Shown: positions 1-7,790, counted from the stretch's first letter. The stretch is DNA of 64,000 bases from Isoptericola sp044389085 (GCF_044389085.1 NZ_JBIRXP010000009.1:54047-118046), one strand, 5' to 3'. The notes: a model not told the origin generated them from the sequence alone. Program-made: numbers and translations.

Positions 1-99
1 GACGTCGACGTCGGGGTACGCGTCGAGCAGCGGGTCCAGCTCGTCGTAGAAACGGGTGCGCAGGTCCAGCGCCTGCGACGCCGGGGCGAGGGTGGTCAT
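1..99 (-). CDS. Transketolase C-terminal subunit, start only (cut by window edge)
   Basis: Only the first 33 codons of a leftward gene are visible; they read MTTLAPASQALDLRTRFYDE and continue to the window edge. The ATG at 97-99 overlaps the TGA of the upstream transketolase N-terminal half by four bases (ATGA), so the two are translationally coupled. The call as the second half of a split transketolase (pyrimidine-binding and C-terminal domains) rests on this gene order, which is usual for two-subunit transketolase-like enzymes; the visible residues alone do not prove it. Confidence 0.6.
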   Translation of the reverse strand, partial: MTTLAPASQALDLRTRFYDELDPLLDAYPDVDV

Positions 100-830
100 G
101 CCGCCTCCTTGCTCGTCGGGCTGCTCGTCGGGCTGCCCGTCGTGTCGACCACCACGACCGTCGGGCGGTCGGGCTCGGTGCGCCGCAGCGCCGCGGTGAG
201 CCGGGGCTGGTCGTGGGTGCGCACCTCGGCGGCCACCCACCCCTCGAGGGCGAACCGCGGCGCGATGCCGCCGGGCCAGCCGAGACCGTCGCTGCGGTTG
301 TCGACGACGACGCACGTGAGGTTGCCGAGGCCGAACCTGCCCGCCACCTGGATCGCCTCGGCGTTGCTGCCCTCGTCCAGCTCGGCGTCGCCCACGAGCA
401 CCACGACGCGCGCGGGCGACCGGCCGCGCAGCCCCAGCGCGAGGCCGACGGCGAGGGGCAGCCCGTGGCCCAGGGAGCCGCTGCCGATCTCGATGCCGGG
501 CACCAGGGTGCGGTCGGGGTGGTGGCCCAGCGGCGAGTCGAACGACGCGACGTCGTCCAGCCACTCCGCGGGGAAGAATCCCTTCGCCGCCAGCACCGCG
601 TACGTCGACGCCGGGCCGTGCCCCTTGGAGAGCAGGAAGCGGTCGCGGTCGGGGGCCTCGGGGCTGGCCGGGTCGACGCGGAGCACCTGGTCGTACAAGG
701 TCCACACGACGTCGAGCGTGGAGTGGGCGCTGGGGTCGTGCTTCTCGTCGCCCGTCACGCGGGCGACGAGGTCGCGGACGTGCCGCGGGACCCTGGCGGG
801 GACGGCCTGCACCGGCGTGATCGTCGTCAT
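96..830 (-). CDS. Transketolase N-terminal (TPP-binding) subunit
   Basis: 244-residue protein matching the thiamine-diphosphate-binding half of a split transketolase, which transfers two-carbon ketol units between sugar phosphates. Visible hallmarks are SKGHGP near residue 68, GSGSLGHGLP near 116 and the diphosphate/Mg motif GDAELDEGSNAEA near 147. Full transketolases are about 650 residues; this half ends before the pyrimidine-binding domain, which should lie in the overlapping downstream gene. The start ATG follows a GACGAT -10 box by six bases with no Shine-Dalgarno sequence, so a leaderless transcript is likely. The promoter in front has MerR-family architecture, suggesting stress- or ligand-dependent expression. 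The natural substrate may differ from the housekeeping enzyme. Confidence 0.88.
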   Translation of the reverse strand: MTTITPVQAVPARVPRHVRDLVARVTGDEKHDPSAHSTLDVVWTLYDQVLRVDPASPEAPDRDRFLLSKGHGPASTYAVLAAKGFFPAEWLDDVASFDSPLGHHPDRTLVPGIEIGSGSLGHGLPLAVGLALGLRGRSPARVVVLVGDAELDEGSNAEAIQVAGRFGLGNLTCVVVDNRSDGLGWPGGIAPRFALEGWVAAEVRTHDQPRLTAALRRTEPDRPTVVVVDTTGSPTSSPTSKEAA

Positions 831-836
831 GCCACG

Positions 837-867
837 ATCGTCCGACCTGAACCATGGTTGAGGTCAA
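837..867 (-). promoter_or_regulatory. MerR/SoxR-type promoter of the split transketolase operon
   Basis: On the minus strand a -35 box TTGACC (862-867) and a -10 box GACGAT (837-842) are separated by 19 bases, longer than the normal 17. The spacer is filled by a 22-bp near-perfect palindrome (844-865) with half-sites GACCTGAACCA / TGGTTGAGGTC and one mismatched pair. An overlong spacer carrying a dyad is the known signature of MerR-family activators, and the half-site resembles SoxR/MerR operators. No MerR gene is in the window. Confidence 0.7.
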
Positions 868-978
868 CCCCTGTCGGCGACGTGCGCGTGCGCCACCTCA
901 CGCGCCGCCGTCCTGCGGAAACGCGAGGTCGGAGGCAGGATCGAGACGGACCCGCCACCGTCACCTGGAGGTCTCGTC

Positions 979-2718
979 ATGGCCCGCACCGTCGCCGAAC
1001 ACCTCGTCGACCAGCTCGTCGCCGCCGGCGTCAAGCGCATCTACGGCATCGTCGGGGACTCGCTGAACCCCGTCGTCGACGCCGTCCGCCGCACCGAGGG
1101 CATCGACTGGGTGCACGTGCGCCACGAGGAGGCCGCGGCGTTCGCGGCCGCCGCCGACGCCGAGGTGACGGGCGAGCTCGCCGTCTGCGCCGGGTCGTGC
1201 GGGCCGGGCAACCTGCACCTCATCAACGGCCTCTACGACGCGAACCGCTCTAGGCTGCCGGTGCTCGCCATCGCGTCGCACATCCCCAGCGCGCAGATCG
1301 GCACCCAGTTCTTCCAGGAGACGCACCCGGACCGCATCTTCAACGAGGCGTCCGTGTTCTCGGAGCTGATCTCGTCGCCGGCCCAGCTGCCGCGGGTCAC
1401 GCGGTCCGCCATCCAGCACGCGCTCGCCGCCCCCGGTGTCGCGGTGCTGACCCTGCCGGGCGACGTCGCCGACGAGCGCGTGCCCGACGACGACGCCCCG
1501 ATCCTCGTGCCCGGCGCCTGCCCGGCGCGCGTCGTGCCGAACGACGCCGACGTCCAGGCGCTCGCCGACGCGATCAACCAGGCGAAGAAGGTGACGCTGT
1601 TCGTCGGGGCCGGGGCGCGCGACGCCCGCGACGCCGTCCTGGAGCTCGCCGACCTCGCCGCCGCCCCCGTCGGCCACTCGCTGCGCGGCAAGGAGATCAT
1701 CCAGTACGAGAACCCCCACGACGTCGGCATGTCCGGCCTGCTCGGCTACGGCTCCTGCCACGAGGCGATGCACTCCGCCGACCTGCTGGTGCTCGTGGGC
1801 ACCGACTTCCCGTACGACTCGTTCCTGCCGTCCGGCGTCCGCACCGCCCAGATCGACGTCGACGCCTCCCATCTCGGCCGCCGCACCCGCCTCGACGTGC
1901 CCGTGCACGGCGACGTCGGCGAGACCCTCAAGCTGCTCAACCCGCTGATCCAGCGCAAGAAGGACCGCAAGTTCCTGCGCTCGATGGTCGACAAGCACGC
2001 CGGGATCATGACCAAGGTCGTGGGCGCGTACACGCGCAACGTGGAGAAGCACACGCCGATCCACCCCGAGTACGCGGCCGTGCAGCTCGACGAGACGGCC
2101 GCCGACGACGCCGTGTTCACCGTCGACACCGGCATGAACAACGTGTGGGCGGCCCGGTACCTCACGCCCAACGGGAAGCGGCGCGTCATCGGGTCGTTCA
2201 TCCACGGCTCGATGGCGAACGCGCTGCCGCACGCCATCGGCGCCGCGTTCGCGCAGCCCGGCCGGCAGGTCGTGGCCCTCGCCGGCGACGGCGGCCTGTC
2301 CATGCTGCTGGGCGAGCTCATCACGGTGCGCACGTACGACCTGCCGGTGAAGATCGTCGTCTTCAACAACGCGACCCTCGGCATGGTGAAGCTCGAGATG
2401 CTCGTCGAAGGGCTGCCCTCGTACGGCACCGACTCCCCGCCGGTGGACTACCGGAACATCGGCCTCGCCGTCGGCATCCCGTCCGTGCGCGTGGAGCGGC
2501 CGAAGGACCTGCGCCGGGCGCTGAAGGACGGCCTGGACCGCAAGGGCCCGGCGCTCATCGAGGTCGTCACCGACCCGAACGCGCTGTCCATCCCGCCGTC
2601 CATCACGACGGGGCAGATCCGCGGGTTCGCCACCGCGATGACGAAGGAGATCTTCGGCGGAGGCATGGGCGAGGTCATGTCCATGGCCCGCTCGAACCTG
2701 CGCAACCTCCCCCGCTGA
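979..2718 (+). CDS. poxB: Pyruvate dehydrogenase (quinone) / pyruvate oxidase PoxB
   Basis: 579-residue TPP-dependent flavoenzyme that decarboxylates pyruvate to acetate and passes electrons to membrane quinone. Order of domains: N-terminal PYR domain with the catalytic Glu in HVRHEEAAAFAAAA (~residue 51), central FAD-binding domain from about 190, and C-terminal PP domain with GDGGLSMLLGELITV (~435) and the Mg-binding NNATLGMVKLE (~460). Length and motifs match PoxB rather than acetolactate synthase. A GGAG Shine-Dalgarno lies at 966-969, ten bases from the ATG. It diverges from the transketolase pair and runs toward the aminotransferase gene. The C-terminus RSNLRNLPR is the membrane-docking end seen in PoxB relatives (inference). 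Confidence 0.92.
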   Translation: MARTVAEHLVDQLVAAGVKRIYGIVGDSLNPVVDAVRRTEGIDWVHVRHEEAAAFAAAADAEVTGELAVCAGSCGPGNLHLINGLYDANRSRLPVLAIASHIPSAQIGTQFFQETHPDRIFNEASVFSELISSPAQLPRVTRSAIQHALAAPGVAVLTLPGDVADERVPDDDAPILVPGACPARVVPNDADVQALADAINQAKKVTLFVGAGARDARDAVLELADLAAAPVGHSLRGKEIIQYENPHDVGMSGLLGYGSCHEAMHSADLLVLVGTDFPYDSFLPSGVRTAQIDVDASHLGRRTRLDVPVHGDVGETLKLLNPLIQRKKDRKFLRSMVDKHAGIMTKVVGAYTRNVEKHTPIHPEYAAVQLDETAADDAVFTVDTGMNNVWAARYLTPNGKRRVIGSFIHGSMANALPHAIGAAFAQPGRQVVALAGDGGLSMLLGELITVRTYDLPVKIVVFNNATLGMVKLEMLVEGLPSYGTDSPPVDYRNIGLAVGIPSVRVERPKDLRRALKDGLDRKGPALIEVVTDPNALSIPPSITTGQIRGFATAMTKEIFGGGMGEVMSMARSNLRNLPR

Positions 2719-2739
2719 CCCCAGCCCGAGTGTGGTGAG

Positions 2740-2872
2740 CGGGGGGGGGGGGCCCGGGGGGGGGGGCCCACCGCCCCCCCCCCCCCCCCCCCCCCCACAC
2801 GGGGGCCCCCGGGGGGGGGGGGGGGGGGGGCGGGGGGGGGGGGCGCCCCCCCCCGGCCCCCCCCCCCCGCCC
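2740..2872. other. Poly-G/poly-C low-complexity tract between convergent genes
   Basis: About 130 bases made almost only of runs of G and C, with a few ACAC/CCAC interruptions, between the convergent ends of poxB and the aminotransferase. A strong G+C hairpin terminator would be expected here; the sequence looks like failed base calling over such a structure rather than real DNA. Several spurious open frames cross it. Nothing functional can be read from it beyond a probable bidirectional terminator. Confidence 0.6.
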
Positions 2873-2881
2873 ACGACGAGA

Positions 2882-3985
2882 TCAGGGGCGCCAGGTGGCG
2901 GCGACGGCGAGGAAGGCGTCGTTGGCCTCGACCTCGCCGATGCTCACACGCAGGCCGTCGCCCGCGAACGGGCGCACCAGGACGCCGGCGGCGGTGGCTT
3001 CGGCGGCGCGGTCCACGGTGTCCTCGCCGAGCGGGAGCCACACGAAGTTGGCGTGCGTCTCGGGCAGGTCCCAGCCCTGCTCGCGCAGGGCGGCGACGAC
3101 GCGCTCACGCTCGGCGACGAGCGCGTCGACCCGCTCGCGCAGCTCGTGCTGGGCCACGGGCTCGAGGGAGGCCAGCGCCGCGCGCTGGGCGACGTGGTTG
3201 ACGCCGAACGGGGTGGAGACCGCGCGGATCCCCGCGGCGAGGCGCGGCTCGGCGACGGCGTAGCCCACGCGCAGGCCCGCCAGCCCGTACGCCTTGGACA
3301 GCGTGCGCAGCAGGACGACGTTCGGGTGCCGCCGGAGCAGGTCGACACCCTCGGGCGCCTGCGGGTCGCGCACGAACTCGAGGTACGCCTCGTCCACGAT
3401 CACCAGCACGTCGCGGGGCACGGCGGCGAGGAGCTCCTCGAGCTCGTCCGCGTGCACCACGGGCCCGGTGGGGTTGTTCGGCGTGCAGACCATGACCACG
3501 CGCGTGCGCGGCGTGACGGCGGCGGCCATCGCCGGCAGGTCGAGCCGGCCGTCCGCGCGGACCGGCACCGTCACCGCGACGCCGCCCGCGACGGCGACGA
3601 CGATCGGGTAGGCCTCGAACGAGCGCCACGGGAACACGACCTCGTCGCCGTGCTCGACGACGGCCTGCAGCACGTGCGCCAGCACGGCCACCGAGCCGTT
3701 GCCCACGACGACCTGGTCCGCCCGGACGCCGACGTGCGCCGCCAGCGCCTCGACCAGCTCGGTCGCGTACATGTCGGGGTAGCGGTTGGTCTCCTCGGCC
3801 GCGCGCGTGATGGCCTCGAGGACGGACGGCAGCGGCGGGTACGGGTTCTCGTTCGACGACAGCTTCCACAGCTGCGCGCCCTCCGCGGGCCGCGCGCCCG
3901 GCACGTACGCGGGCAGCGCGGCGACGGCGGCGCGCAGGGGGACGGTCGAGGCGGGAGCGACGTGCGGGTCAGCGGGGGTGGTCAC
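2882..3985 (-). CDS. Histidinol-phosphate / aromatic aminotransferase (HisC/Pat family)
   Basis: Fold-type I PLP aminotransferase of about 367 residues. It shows the substrate/PLP motifs KLSSNENPY, NGSVAVLAHVL, CTPNNPTGP, DEAYLEF and the Schiff-base lysine in LRTLSKAYGLAGLRVGY. Such proteins convert histidinol phosphate to the imidazole-acetol phosphate or transaminate phenylpyruvate; in actinobacteria a stand-alone copy outside the his operon is often the Pat type. I chose the GTG at 3983-3985 because a CATCCT -10-like box lies eight bases upstream, the spacing repeated elsewhere in this window; an earlier in-frame GTG at 4001-4003 would add six residues. The upstream region is a seven-copy 20-bp periodic repeat. 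Confidence 0.85.
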   Translation of the reverse strand: MTTPADPHVAPASTVPLRAAVAALPAYVPGARPAEGAQLWKLSSNENPYPPLPSVLEAITRAAEETNRYPDMYATELVEALAAHVGVRADQVVVGNGSVAVLAHVLQAVVEHGDEVVFPWRSFEAYPIVVAVAGGVAVTVPVRADGRLDLPAMAAAVTPRTRVVMVCTPNNPTGPVVHADELEELLAAVPRDVLVIVDEAYLEFVRDPQAPEGVDLLRRHPNVVLLRTLSKAYGLAGLRVGYAVAEPRLAAGIRAVSTPFGVNHVAQRAALASLEPVAQHELRERVDALVAERERVVAALREQGWDLPETHANFVWLPLGEDTVDRAAEATAAGVLVRPFAGDGLRVSIGEVEANDAFLAVAATWRP

Positions 3986-4017
3986 AGCGATCAAGGATGC
4001 CACCCGCGTGGGGTGGC

Positions 4018-4154
4018 CGAGGTAGTCGCTCCCGCCGCGCGGTAGTACCGCCCTCGCCGAGGTAGTACCTCGCGAAGACCCGTACTACCTCGGCAGGTCT
4101 CGCACTATCTCGGCGCGATCCGTACTACCTCGCGAGGGTGGGTACTACCTCGGC
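4018..4154. repeat. Seven-copy 20-bp periodic repeat array, core GAGGTAGTAC / GTACTACCTC
   Basis: The core GGTAGT appears at 4021, 4041 and 4061 and its complement ACTACC (ACTATC once) at 4083, 4103, 4123 and 4143, so copies recur every 20 bp. Three point one way and four the other, with inversion around 4070. Intervening bases differ, but CGAGG / CCTCGG flanks are kept in most copies. The array spans the gap upstream of the aminotransferase and includes the last ten codons of the ATP-grasp gene. It could be a multi-site operator or an interspersed palindromic element. Confidence 0.8.
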
Positions 4155-5081
4155 GGGGTCGCGCACCAGGCCGGCGAAGAACCGGGCGATCGCGTCGGCC
4201 GCCGACACCTCGACGGCCTCCTCGACGTCCGGGCTGTAGTTGGTGTTCGTGTTGATGTCGTACGGCACGGTGCGCCCGTCGACCGTCTCGAAGAACTCGA
4301 CGCCGGCGATCTCGATCCCCTGCTCCGCGAGCAGGCGCTCGAGCCGGGCGACGAGGGGGTGCTCGGCCGTGATCTCCGGCCGCAGGGCGAACAGGGGCGG
4401 CGGGGCGACGCCGTCGGCACCCGGCAGCGCGCACGCCTCCGCCGGGCACAGCTCGAACCCCGTCGAGGTGTCCACCCGGACGGCGTAGTGGAACCGGCCG
4501 CCGACGAACTCCGCCCGCGTGACGAACGGCTCCGGCGCGACGAGCAGCTCCTGCAGCAGCCACACGCCGTCCACCGGGTCCTCGAGGAGCCCGGCGTCCA
4601 GCGCGGCGCCGAAGGACCCGACGTCGTCGAACCGCTGCACCCCGAGCCCCTTGCCGCCGCGGTTGTGCTTGGTGATGAACGGTGCGCCGAACCGTTCGGC
4701 CGCCGCCCGCAGGGCCGCGCGGTCCGTGACCGCGGTCGTGCGCGGCACGTCGAGCCCGGCCGCGCGCAGCAGGCTGTACTGGCGCACCTTGCTCACCTCG
4801 AGCGCGGCCGCCCGCGTCCCGTTCACGACCCGGCGCCCCGCCGACTCCGCGCGGGACAGCACCGCCTGCGCGGCCTCCGGCGCGTGCGGGACGCCGCGGG
4901 TGTGCGCGGACGCGCTGAGCCGGGACCAGTGCACCGCCCGGGGCGGCGCCTCGGCGAGGTCCAGCGTGACGTCGCCCAGGTGCCAGGGCTCCAGGGGCAC
5001 GCCGGCGCGCTCGAAGGCCCGCTCGAACGGCGGCAGCCAGTCGGGGTTGTCGTGCAGGACGAGGACGGACGGCTCGCTCAC
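4125..5081 (-). CDS. RimK-like ATP-grasp ligase family protein
   Basis: 318-residue cytosolic protein with an ATP-grasp fold. After an N-terminal pre-ATP-grasp Rossmann-like part, the ATP-binding lysine loop reads KHNRGGKGLGVQRF (~residue 148), followed by QELLVAPEPFVTRAEFVGG and the Mg-binding end EFFETVDGRTVPYDINTNTNY (written here in parts: EFFETVDG, then PYDINTNTNY). ATP-grasp enzymes join a carboxylate to an amine or thiol via acyl phosphate; the substrate here is unknown. Its final codons lie inside the 20-bp periodic repeat array, so the C-terminus may have been altered by that element. The gene is leftward, about 140 bp ahead of the aminotransferase; co-transcription is possible. Confidence 0.8.
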   Translation of the reverse strand: MSEPSVLVLHDNPDWLPPFERAFERAGVPLEPWHLGDVTLDLAEAPPRAVHWSRLSASAHTRGVPHAPEAAQAVLSRAESAGRRVVNGTRAAALEVSKVRQYSLLRAAGLDVPRTTAVTDRAALRAAAERFGAPFITKHNRGGKGLGVQRFDDVGSFGAALDAGLLEDPVDGVWLLQELLVAPEPFVTRAEFVGGRFHYAVRVDTSTGFELCPAEACALPGADGVAPPPLFALRPEITAEHPLVARLERLLAEQGIEIAGVEFFETVDGRTVPYDINTNTNYSPDVEEAVEVSAADAIARFFAGLVRDPAEVVPTLAR

Positions 5082-5191
5082 CCGGCGAGCCTACGCGCGG
5101 GCGCCCGCGGCGAGCAGCCCAGGCCCTGTGCCGAGCAGCCCGGGGACCCTCGCACCGAGCGTCGTGCCCGGCCCTGGCCGCCGTGACGTGC

Positions 5192-5197
5192 CACGAT
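5192..5197 (+). promoter_or_regulatory. Putative -10 box CACGAT for leaderless holin-family gene
   Basis: CACGAT ends six bases before the ATG at 5204 and no Shine-Dalgarno sequence is present in between, placing the transcription start at or next to the start codon. Confidence 0.45.
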
Positions 5198-5203
5198 GAC
5201 GGG

Positions 5204-5602
5204 ATGAACTTCATCGTCCGCACCCTCGTCACGGCCGTGGCGCTGTGGCTGAGCGACCTGATCTTCACCAACCTCGAGATCCTGCCCCCGTACGACGGCG
5301 ACAACGTGCTGGAGTACGTCCTGGCGGTGCTCGGCGTGGCGCTGGTGTTCACCCTCATCAGCAGCTTCGTGAAGCCGATCGTCAGCATCATCTCGATCCC
5401 GTTGCTCATCCTCACGCTGGGGCTCTTCTACCTGGTCATCAACGCCTTCGTGCTCTGGCTCACCACGTGGATCACGGACCAGGGGTGGTTCGGCGACTGG
5501 GGTGTCGACGTCACGGGAGGGTTCTGGTGGTTCGTCTGGATCGCCCTCATCCTCGCCGTCCTGCAGGCGATCATCGGCGCGTTCGCGCCGAAGAAGGGCT
5601 GA
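5204..5602 (+). CDS. Phage holin family (superfamily IV-like) four-helix membrane protein
   Basis: 132-residue, strongly hydrophobic protein with four predicted membrane segments: about residues 3-20, 37-58, 60-88 and 106-128. The motif SSFVKPIVSIISIPLLIL followed by GLFYLVINAFVLWL is typical of the small phage-holin-family / DUF (4-TMS) membrane proteins found throughout actinobacterial chromosomes. There is no endolysin or phage gene nearby, so a prophage origin is not indicated and its function is unknown. I preferred ATG 5204 over an in-frame GTG at 5183, because a -10 box overlaps the latter region. It converges on the hydrolase gene with only 19 bases between stops. Confidence 0.82.
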   Translation: MNFIVRTLVTAVALWLSDLIFTNLEILPPYDGDNVLEYVLAVLGVALVFTLISSFVKPIVSIISIPLLILTLGLFYLVINAFVLWLTTWITDQGWFGDWGVDVTGGFWWFVWIALILAVLQAIIGAFAPKKG

Positions 5603-5621
5603 TCGCGCGGCCCTGCGCACC

Positions 5622-7358
5622 TCAGTGCCATGTCGCCCCCGTCGGGTTCCCCGGCGGGGGCGACGTCGTCCCGGGCACCGTCCCGAGCGTCCCCGGGCCT
5701 GGTCCTGGGCCTGGGCCGGGGGCCAGCACCACGGGCGGTGCCGGGTCCACGCGCCGCGCCGTGAAGAACCGCGTGCGTGCCCGCGTGCCCCCGAGCAGCT
5801 GGTCGAGGCGCGCCGTCACCCCCGTGACGCGCACGTTCCCGGTCCGTTCGGCGGCGGCCAGCGTGCGCAGGTGGGTCGGCATGGCGTGCGCCAGGGCGAT
5901 GCTGCCGGCCGCCGCGACGTCGGCCGGGTCGGACGAGTCCTGCAGCCGGCGCCCGACGGTGACGCGGTCCACGGTGGCGGGCCCCTCCCGGAGGGACCGG
6001 CCGTCCACGTTCTCGACCAGGCTCTCCTCGTTCTCCACGTGCAGCACCGGCACCCCCGCCGGGAGGTCGAACGTGGCGGTCGGCGCCCCCGCGGTCACCA
6101 CCCCGCCGACCGGGTGCCGCGCACGGAACCCCGGCGACGCCGCGAGCGCCGCCGCGGAGATCCCGCCGAGGCTGTGCCCCACCAGCAGCACCGGCTCGTC
6201 CGGGGCCGCGCCCGCCGCGTCGAGGGCCTGCTCCACGGCCACGGACACGTCCGCCGTCTCGTGGGCCATGAGGCTCAGGTCGGTCGCCGCGTCGAACGGG
6301 TTCGCCGCCGACAGGAAGCGCTGGGTGCCGGGGATCAGCACGGTCCACGACGTGCTCCCGTCCGCGTGCACGACCTCCTCCACCGCGAGCGTGCCCGCCG
6401 GGACGCCGGCCGCGGGCCGGTCGACGACGCCGCTGCCCTGGGGGTAGAGGTCCGCGGTGCGGGCCAGCGCCTCCGCCACGGTCCCCGCGGGGCGGTCGGC
6501 CCATGCCGGACGCGGGCCGGCGAGGTCGTCGTCGCCCAGGGCCACCACCTGCGGCACGGCCGCCGGCAGCAGCGCGGCCACGACGTCGGACAGCGAGGCC
6601 GCGCCCCGGGTGACGGGGTCGAGCCCGGCCGGGCCCTCCGCGATCACGCGCCGCAGGTCCTGCCAGGTCGGCGGACGGGTGACGCCGAGGCCCGCCGCGA
6701 GACCCGCGACCGCCTCGTCCGACAGCGGGGCCAGCACGGGCCAGAGGTGAGCCAGGCGCCCGTCCGGGCCCGACGTCACGGGGGCCGTCGGCGGCTCGGG
6801 AGCGGGCGACGCGGGTGGCGGCGCCGCCGTCGCGCCCGGGGACGGCGTGCGCCCGCCCGTCGACGCACCGCGGACGGCGGCGGCCCCGGAGGTGACGCCG
6901 AGCACCGGCAGCGCGCGCCACCCGAGCCACGCCCCCGCCACCCCTGCGAGCAGCGTGACCGCCCCCTCGGCGGCCCGCTGCGCCGTGTTCTCCGCGTCCC
7001 GGTACAGGCCGGCGGCGAACCGTAGGCGGCGGGCGCTCCGTTCGGCCTCCTGGGTGCGCGCGGTCAGCCTGGCGCTCGCCTCGTCCAGCAGGGCGGCGGC
7101 CGCCTCGCGGCGCGCGGCCGCCACGACGTCGGGCGCGGCGGGAACGGGCACGGAGGGCGCGACGACCGGGTCGGGGGCCCAGACCGCGCCCCGCAGGGTC
7201 CCCGACCCGCCGAGGCACCGGTGGGACGCCCGGCGCAGCCGCTCCGCCGCCGCGTCGAGCAGCACGGCCGCCCCCTCGACGGCCTCCGCGTCGACGCGCG
7301 AGACGCCGCGCCCTCCGGCGACGGCCAGCGTCTCCTCGGGCGGCAGCCCGCGCGTCAC
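5622..7358 (-). CDS. Alpha/beta hydrolase with N-terminal helical and TM region
   Basis: About 578 residues. The N-terminal third is Ala-rich and helical (AARREAAAALLDEASARL) and contains one likely membrane segment (GAVTLLAGVAGAWLGWRALPVL broken here: GAVTLLAGVAGAWLG). The C-terminal half is an alpha/beta hydrolase: nucleophile elbow VLLVGHSLGGISAAALA with the catalytic Ser, an oxyanion region TVLIPGTQRF, and a late His in SIALAHAMPTHL. The C-terminus is a PGPGPGPGP tail. It starts with GTG overlapping the TGA of the upstream small gene by four bases. This pairing of a small helical, ESAT-6-like protein with a long hydrolase is common in actinobacteria and may be secretion-related; substrate unknown. 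Confidence 0.75.
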   Translation of the reverse strand: MTRGLPPEETLAVAGGRGVSRVDAEAVEGAAVLLDAAAERLRRASHRCLGGSGTLRGAVWAPDPVVAPSVPVPAAPDVVAAARREAAAALLDEASARLTARTQEAERSARRLRFAAGLYRDAENTAQRAAEGAVTLLAGVAGAWLGWRALPVLGVTSGAAAVRGASTGGRTPSPGATAAPPPASPAPEPPTAPVTSGPDGRLAHLWPVLAPLSDEAVAGLAAGLGVTRPPTWQDLRRVIAEGPAGLDPVTRGAASLSDVVAALLPAAVPQVVALGDDDLAGPRPAWADRPAGTVAEALARTADLYPQGSGVVDRPAAGVPAGTLAVEEVVHADGSTSWTVLIPGTQRFLSAANPFDAATDLSLMAHETADVSVAVEQALDAAGAAPDEPVLLVGHSLGGISAAALAASPGFRARHPVGGVVTAGAPTATFDLPAGVPVLHVENEESLVENVDGRSLREGPATVDRVTVGRRLQDSSDPADVAAAGSIALAHAMPTHLRTLAAAERTGNVRVTGVTARLDQLLGGTRARTRFFTARRVDPAPPVVLAPGPGPGPGPGTLGTVPGTTSPPPGNPTGATWH

Positions 7359-7582
7359 CGGGCCAGCATCCCTGCGGCGTCGTCGAGGAGGCGGAGGTCG
7401 GCGTCGAGGCCGGCGAGCAGGGCGGCGACGTCGTCCCGGAACCGGTCGGCCGCCGTCGACTCCCAGGCCACCGCGAGGCTGCGCCGCGCGCTCGCGGCGG
7501 CGTCGTCGACGTCCCACCGCGCCGCGAGGGCCTGGTCGCGGGCGGCGCTCGGGAACGGGGACGGCGGGGCGGGTGAGGTCAT
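7355..7582 (-). CDS. Small helical protein, possible WXG100/ESAT-6-like partner
   Basis: 75 residues, predicted as two amphipathic helices (DQALAARWDVDDAAASARRS and AADRFRDDVAALLAGLDADL) around AVAWESTAAD, where the W replaces the hairpin-turn WxG of ESAT-6-like proteins. It lacks cysteine and a signal peptide. It is translationally coupled (GTGA) to the long alpha/beta hydrolase and begins a two-gene operon. The ATG follows TAGCGT by exactly seven bases, with no ribosome-binding site, so the operon is probably leaderless. A heterodimer or chaperone role for the hydrolase is inference. Confidence 0.65.
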   Translation of the reverse strand: MTSPAPPSPFPSAARDQALAARWDVDDAAASARRSLAVAWESTAADRFRDDVAALLAGLDADLRLLDDAAGMLAR

Positions 7583-7589
7583 GCCCGCG

Positions 7590-7595
7590 ACGCTA
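7590..7595 (-). promoter_or_regulatory. -10 box TAGCGT, leaderless start of the hydrolase operon
   Basis: TAGCGT is followed by seven bases and the ATG at 7580-7582 on the minus strand; the same CCTAGCGT core precedes several other genes in the window. Confidence 0.6.
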
Positions 7596-7710
7596 GGCCG
7601 CGAGCCCGCGGCCGCTCCCCGTCCCGACGCGACCTGTGGACGGCCTGCACCTGGGGACAGGCTCCGTGCCGCACCGCTTCGCGGCCGCGTCCGGCGACGC
7701 CGACCTCGGC

Positions 7711-7772
7711 GTTGTGAGCGCGATTTCGGGGGCTTTCCGTGGCCTGAATGTCCCCGAAATCGCGCTCACAAC
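7711..7772. repeat. Perfect 21-bp inverted repeat (long hairpin) upstream of purB
   Basis: Arms 7711-7731 (GTTGTGAGCGCGATTTC then GGGG) and 7752-7772 are perfect reverse complements around a 20-base loop. There is no T-run. It lies between the hydrolase operon promoter and the purB promoter, both of which point away from it, so it is not an evident terminator. It is more likely a regulatory dyad or an interspersed palindromic element. Confidence 0.8.
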
Positions 7773-7790
7773 GGCCGGCCGGGCCCGTGG

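Noticed and set aside
961..2874. 637-residue minus-strand frame opposite poxB and the poly-G tract
   Set aside because: Arg/Gly/Asp-rich shadow of a well-supported gene, extended only by the poly-G/C run.
5204..5602. Prophage lysis gene
   Set aside because: The holin-family protein stands alone; no endolysin, terminase, portal or integrase gene is nearby.
7711..7772. LacI-type operator (TTGTGAGCGC half-sites)
   Set aside because: The half-sites are over 40 bp apart, not adjacent as in a LacI operator, and purB is not a LacI target.
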